In this document: one piece after another, positions 5,066 through 6,246 of the stretch
Layout: each line of letters begins with the position of its first letter
Numbering within the stretch: position 1 is the first letter of the stretch
Assembly (NCBI GenBank): GCA_938022295.1
Contig: CALIDR010000014.1
Location: forward strand, 1-6,246
From: an uncultured Burkholderiaceae bacterium
GTDB taxonomy: Bacteria > Pseudomonadota > Gammaproteobacteria > Burkholderiales > Burkholderiaceae_C
Direction: 5' to 3'
Length of the DNA: 6,246 bases
The notes under the pieces: model-generated
Database searches by the model: none
What the model saw: the letters and a program-made list of their open reading frames with translations, nothing else
What the model was told of the DNA's origin: nothing
Translations under genes and position numbers: made by a program

Positions 5066-6119
5066 CGGGTCGTCGCTGCCACTGCCGGCCGCGGCGAGCC
5101 GGTTCGCGGCGCTGAAGCACTTCTACCCCGGCTGGTACGCCATCGTGATGGGGCTCGCCGGCCTGGCGCTGGCGTGGCACCGCGCGCAGCCGGTGATGGG
5201 CGAGATGGCCGCCGGGGTCGCGCTCGTCGCCGGCGGTGCGGCGGCGCTCGTGTTCGCGCTGCTCGCGGTGGCCACCGTCCTGCGCGGCCTGCACCACGCC
5301 GACGCCTGGCGCGAAGACCGGCTGCACCCGGTGCGCCACGCGTTCGTCGCCACGCTGCCGATCTCCGTCCTGCTGCTGGCCACCGTCGGCGTCGCGCTGT
5401 TCGGCCCGAGCCGCTGGGCCCACGCGCTGTGGTGGGCCGGCAGCCTGAGCCAGCTCGCGGTCACGGTGTGGGTGCTCGGCCGCTGGTGGCGCGGCAACGC
5501 GCCGGCCAACCCGAAGGCCGGCCAGCCCGCCGGGCTCGTCTGGGCGGCCGTGACGCCGGCGCTGTTCATCCCGATCGTCGGCAACGTGCTGGCGCCGCTG
5601 GCCGGCGTGCCGCTCGGCCACGCCGAGTGGGCCGCGGCGCAGTTCGGCGTCGGCCTGCTGTTCTGGCCCGTCGTGCTCGTGCTGCTGCTGGTGCGCTTCG
5701 CACTGCAGGGCATGCTGCCGGAGCGGCTGCTGCCCACCCTGTTCATCCCGGTCGCGCCGCCGGCGGTGGCGGCACTGGCGCTGCTGCAGCTCGGCGCGCC
5801 GCTGGCGGTGGCGTGGGTACTGTGGGGCATGGCGCTGTTCGCGCTGCTGTGGGTGGGCACGCTCGCGCGGCGCATCGCGGCGCAGCCGTTCGCACTGCCG
5901 CACTGGGCGCTGTCGTTCCCGCTCGCCGCGTTCACGGCGCTGACGCTGCGCCTGGCCGCACCGGGCGGGGCGCTGGCGCTGTTCGGCCTCGTGATGCTGG
6001 CGCTGACCTCGCTGGTGATCGTCGCGCTGCTGCTGGCCACCCTGCGCGGGCTGCGCGACGGTTCGCTGCTCGTGCCCGAGCCCGCGGCGCCGATCGTGCC
6101 CGCGCCGGCCGCGCCCTGA
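5058..6119 (+). CDS. TDT / TehA-SLAC1-family anion channel or exporter
   Basis: This 353-residue inner-membrane protein has about ten helices (roughly 25-40, 51-76, 97-115, 123-141, 160-182, 193-213, 226-246, 248-266, 283-301 and 305-329), the fold of the tellurite-resistance/dicarboxylate (TDT) family. FYPGWYAIVMG (22-32) matches the family's N-terminal signature. HWALSFPLAAF (282-292) in helix 9 matches the segment expected to carry the pore-gating phenylalanine of TehA and SLAC1. Members pass small anions (nitrate, chloride, sulfite) or dicarboxylates; yeast SSU1 exports sulfite. It starts with GTG at 5058, inside the end of the preceding gene, so translation is probably coupled; GGGGCGG at 5046-5052 is only a modest ribosome site. 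The C-terminal tail (about 339-353) is Pro/Ala-rich and probably disordered. Coupling to SQR suggests a sulfur anion such as sulfite, but substrate cannot be read from the sequence. Confidence 0.85.
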   Translation: MPDGSSLPLPAAASRFAALKHFYPGWYAIVMGLAGLALAWHRAQPVMGEMAAGVALVAGGAAALVFALLAVATVLRGLHHADAWREDRLHPVRHAFVATLPISVLLLATVGVALFGPSRWAHALWWAGSLSQLAVTVWVLGRWWRGNAPANPKAGQPAGLVWAAVTPALFIPIVGNVLAPLAGVPLGHAEWAAAQFGVGLLFWPVVLVLLLVRFALQGMLPERLLPTLFIPVAPPAVAALALLQLGAPLAVAWVLWGMALFALLWVGTLARRIAAQPFALPHWALSFPLAAFTALTLRLAAPGGALALFGLVMLALTSLVIVALLLATLRGLRDGSLLVPEPAAPIVPAPAAP

Positions 6120-6209
6120 CCGGACCTTGATCTCGCGCAGGCCGGCACACTGCGGGCGGGCGCACGATCGCGGCACGCGCCGCCCCCGCCGGCGCGGGAG
6201 TCCAGTGCG
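6120..6209 (+). other. Spacer between TDT gene and partial acyltransferase gene
   Basis: These 90 bases hold no gene. TTGATC (6127-6132) resembles a -35 box, but there is no acceptable -10 box at the right distance. No clear terminator for the preceding operon is seen. GGGAG (6196-6200) is the ribosome-binding site of the next gene. Confidence 0.4.
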
Positions 6210-6246
6210 ATGAAGCCGCTGACCGGCGTCGACGCGGCGTTCCTGC
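6210..6246 (+). CDS. Start of a WS/DGAT-type acyltransferase (partial)
   Basis: Only twelve complete codons are in the window, MKPLTGVDAAFL. This closely matches the usual N-terminus of bacterial wax ester synthase/acyl-CoA:diacylglycerol acyltransferases, which begin with a Leu-(Ser/Thr)-Gly-x-Asp-x-x-Phe-Leu motif and make wax esters or triacylglycerol from acyl-CoA. GGGAG at 6196-6200, 9 bases before the ATG, supports the start. The catalytic HHxxxDG motif lies beyond the window. With a 90-bp gap from the transporter gene, it is probably a separate unit unrelated to sulfur metabolism. The family call rests on twelve residues. Confidence 0.65.
   Translation, partial: MKPLTGVDAAFL

Noticed and set aside
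2425..5115. 896-codon plus-strand frame spanning the methyltransferase, rhodanese and SQR genes
   Set aside because: It overlaps three motif-supported genes in other frames, and its translation is Arg/Ala-rich without any domain.
4689..6176. 495-codon minus-strand frame opposite the membrane protein genes
   Set aside because: Its Gln/Arg/His-rich translation is a shadow of the hydrophobic plus-strand proteins, whose families and ribosome sites are clear.
1..6246. CRISPR array, tRNA, rRNA or insertion sequence
   Set aside because: No regularly spaced long repeats, no cloverleaf-like sequence, and no transposase motif or terminal inverted repeats were seen.

Overview
This is a very GC-rich window (by eye above 70% G+C) whose codons overwhelmingly end in G or C. 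The gene content suggests a betaproteobacterium of the Burkholderiales, perhaps the Rubrivivax/Leptothrix/Methylibium group. That placement is inferred from style and gene content; no phylogenetic marker is present. Because of the base composition, long spurious ORFs run through nearly every frame, so genes were chosen by recognisable protein motifs and ribosome-binding sites.

Layout. Positions 1-243 hold no supportable gene; they contain short repeated GC-rich words, a hairpin, and a possible terminator for the next gene. A minus-strand gene (244-2112) encodes a divergent pyruvate-kinase-family protein with an N-terminal extension, an enlarged middle domain and no usual C-terminal domain. 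Divergent from it across 68 bp, on the plus strand, is a TPMT-type SAM-dependent methyltransferase (2181-2792), probably made from a leaderless transcript. Converging on that is a single-domain rhodanese on the minus strand (2817-3140). A 212-bp divergent promoter region (3141-3352) follows. It carries two distinct dyads: TACCCCATGGGGTA, which looks like a CsoR/CstR-family operator, and a 7-8-7 inverted repeat over the likely rhodanese promoter.

The plus strand then carries a tight three-gene operon (3353-6119). It encodes a Tat-exported sulfide:quinone oxidoreductase of the SQOR/HMT2 type with both catalytic cysteines, an uncharacterised three-helix membrane protein of 113 residues, and a ten-helix TDT/TehA/SLAC1-family anion channel or exporter. 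The last two overlap by 8 nt. The window ends 37 bases into a gene that starts like a wax ester synthase/diacylglycerol acyltransferase (WS/DGAT).

How the genes may work together (inference). The central block reads as a sulfide or sulfane-sulfur handling island. The exported SQR would oxidise sulfide and pass electrons to quinone. The cytoplasmic rhodanese would move the resulting sulfane sulfur, and the TDT protein would pass a sulfur anion such as sulfite across the membrane. A persulfide-sensing repressor could control the two divergent units. The small membrane protein between SQR and the transporter is the least understood component and the best candidate for something new. No persulfide dioxygenase and no regulator gene lie in the window.
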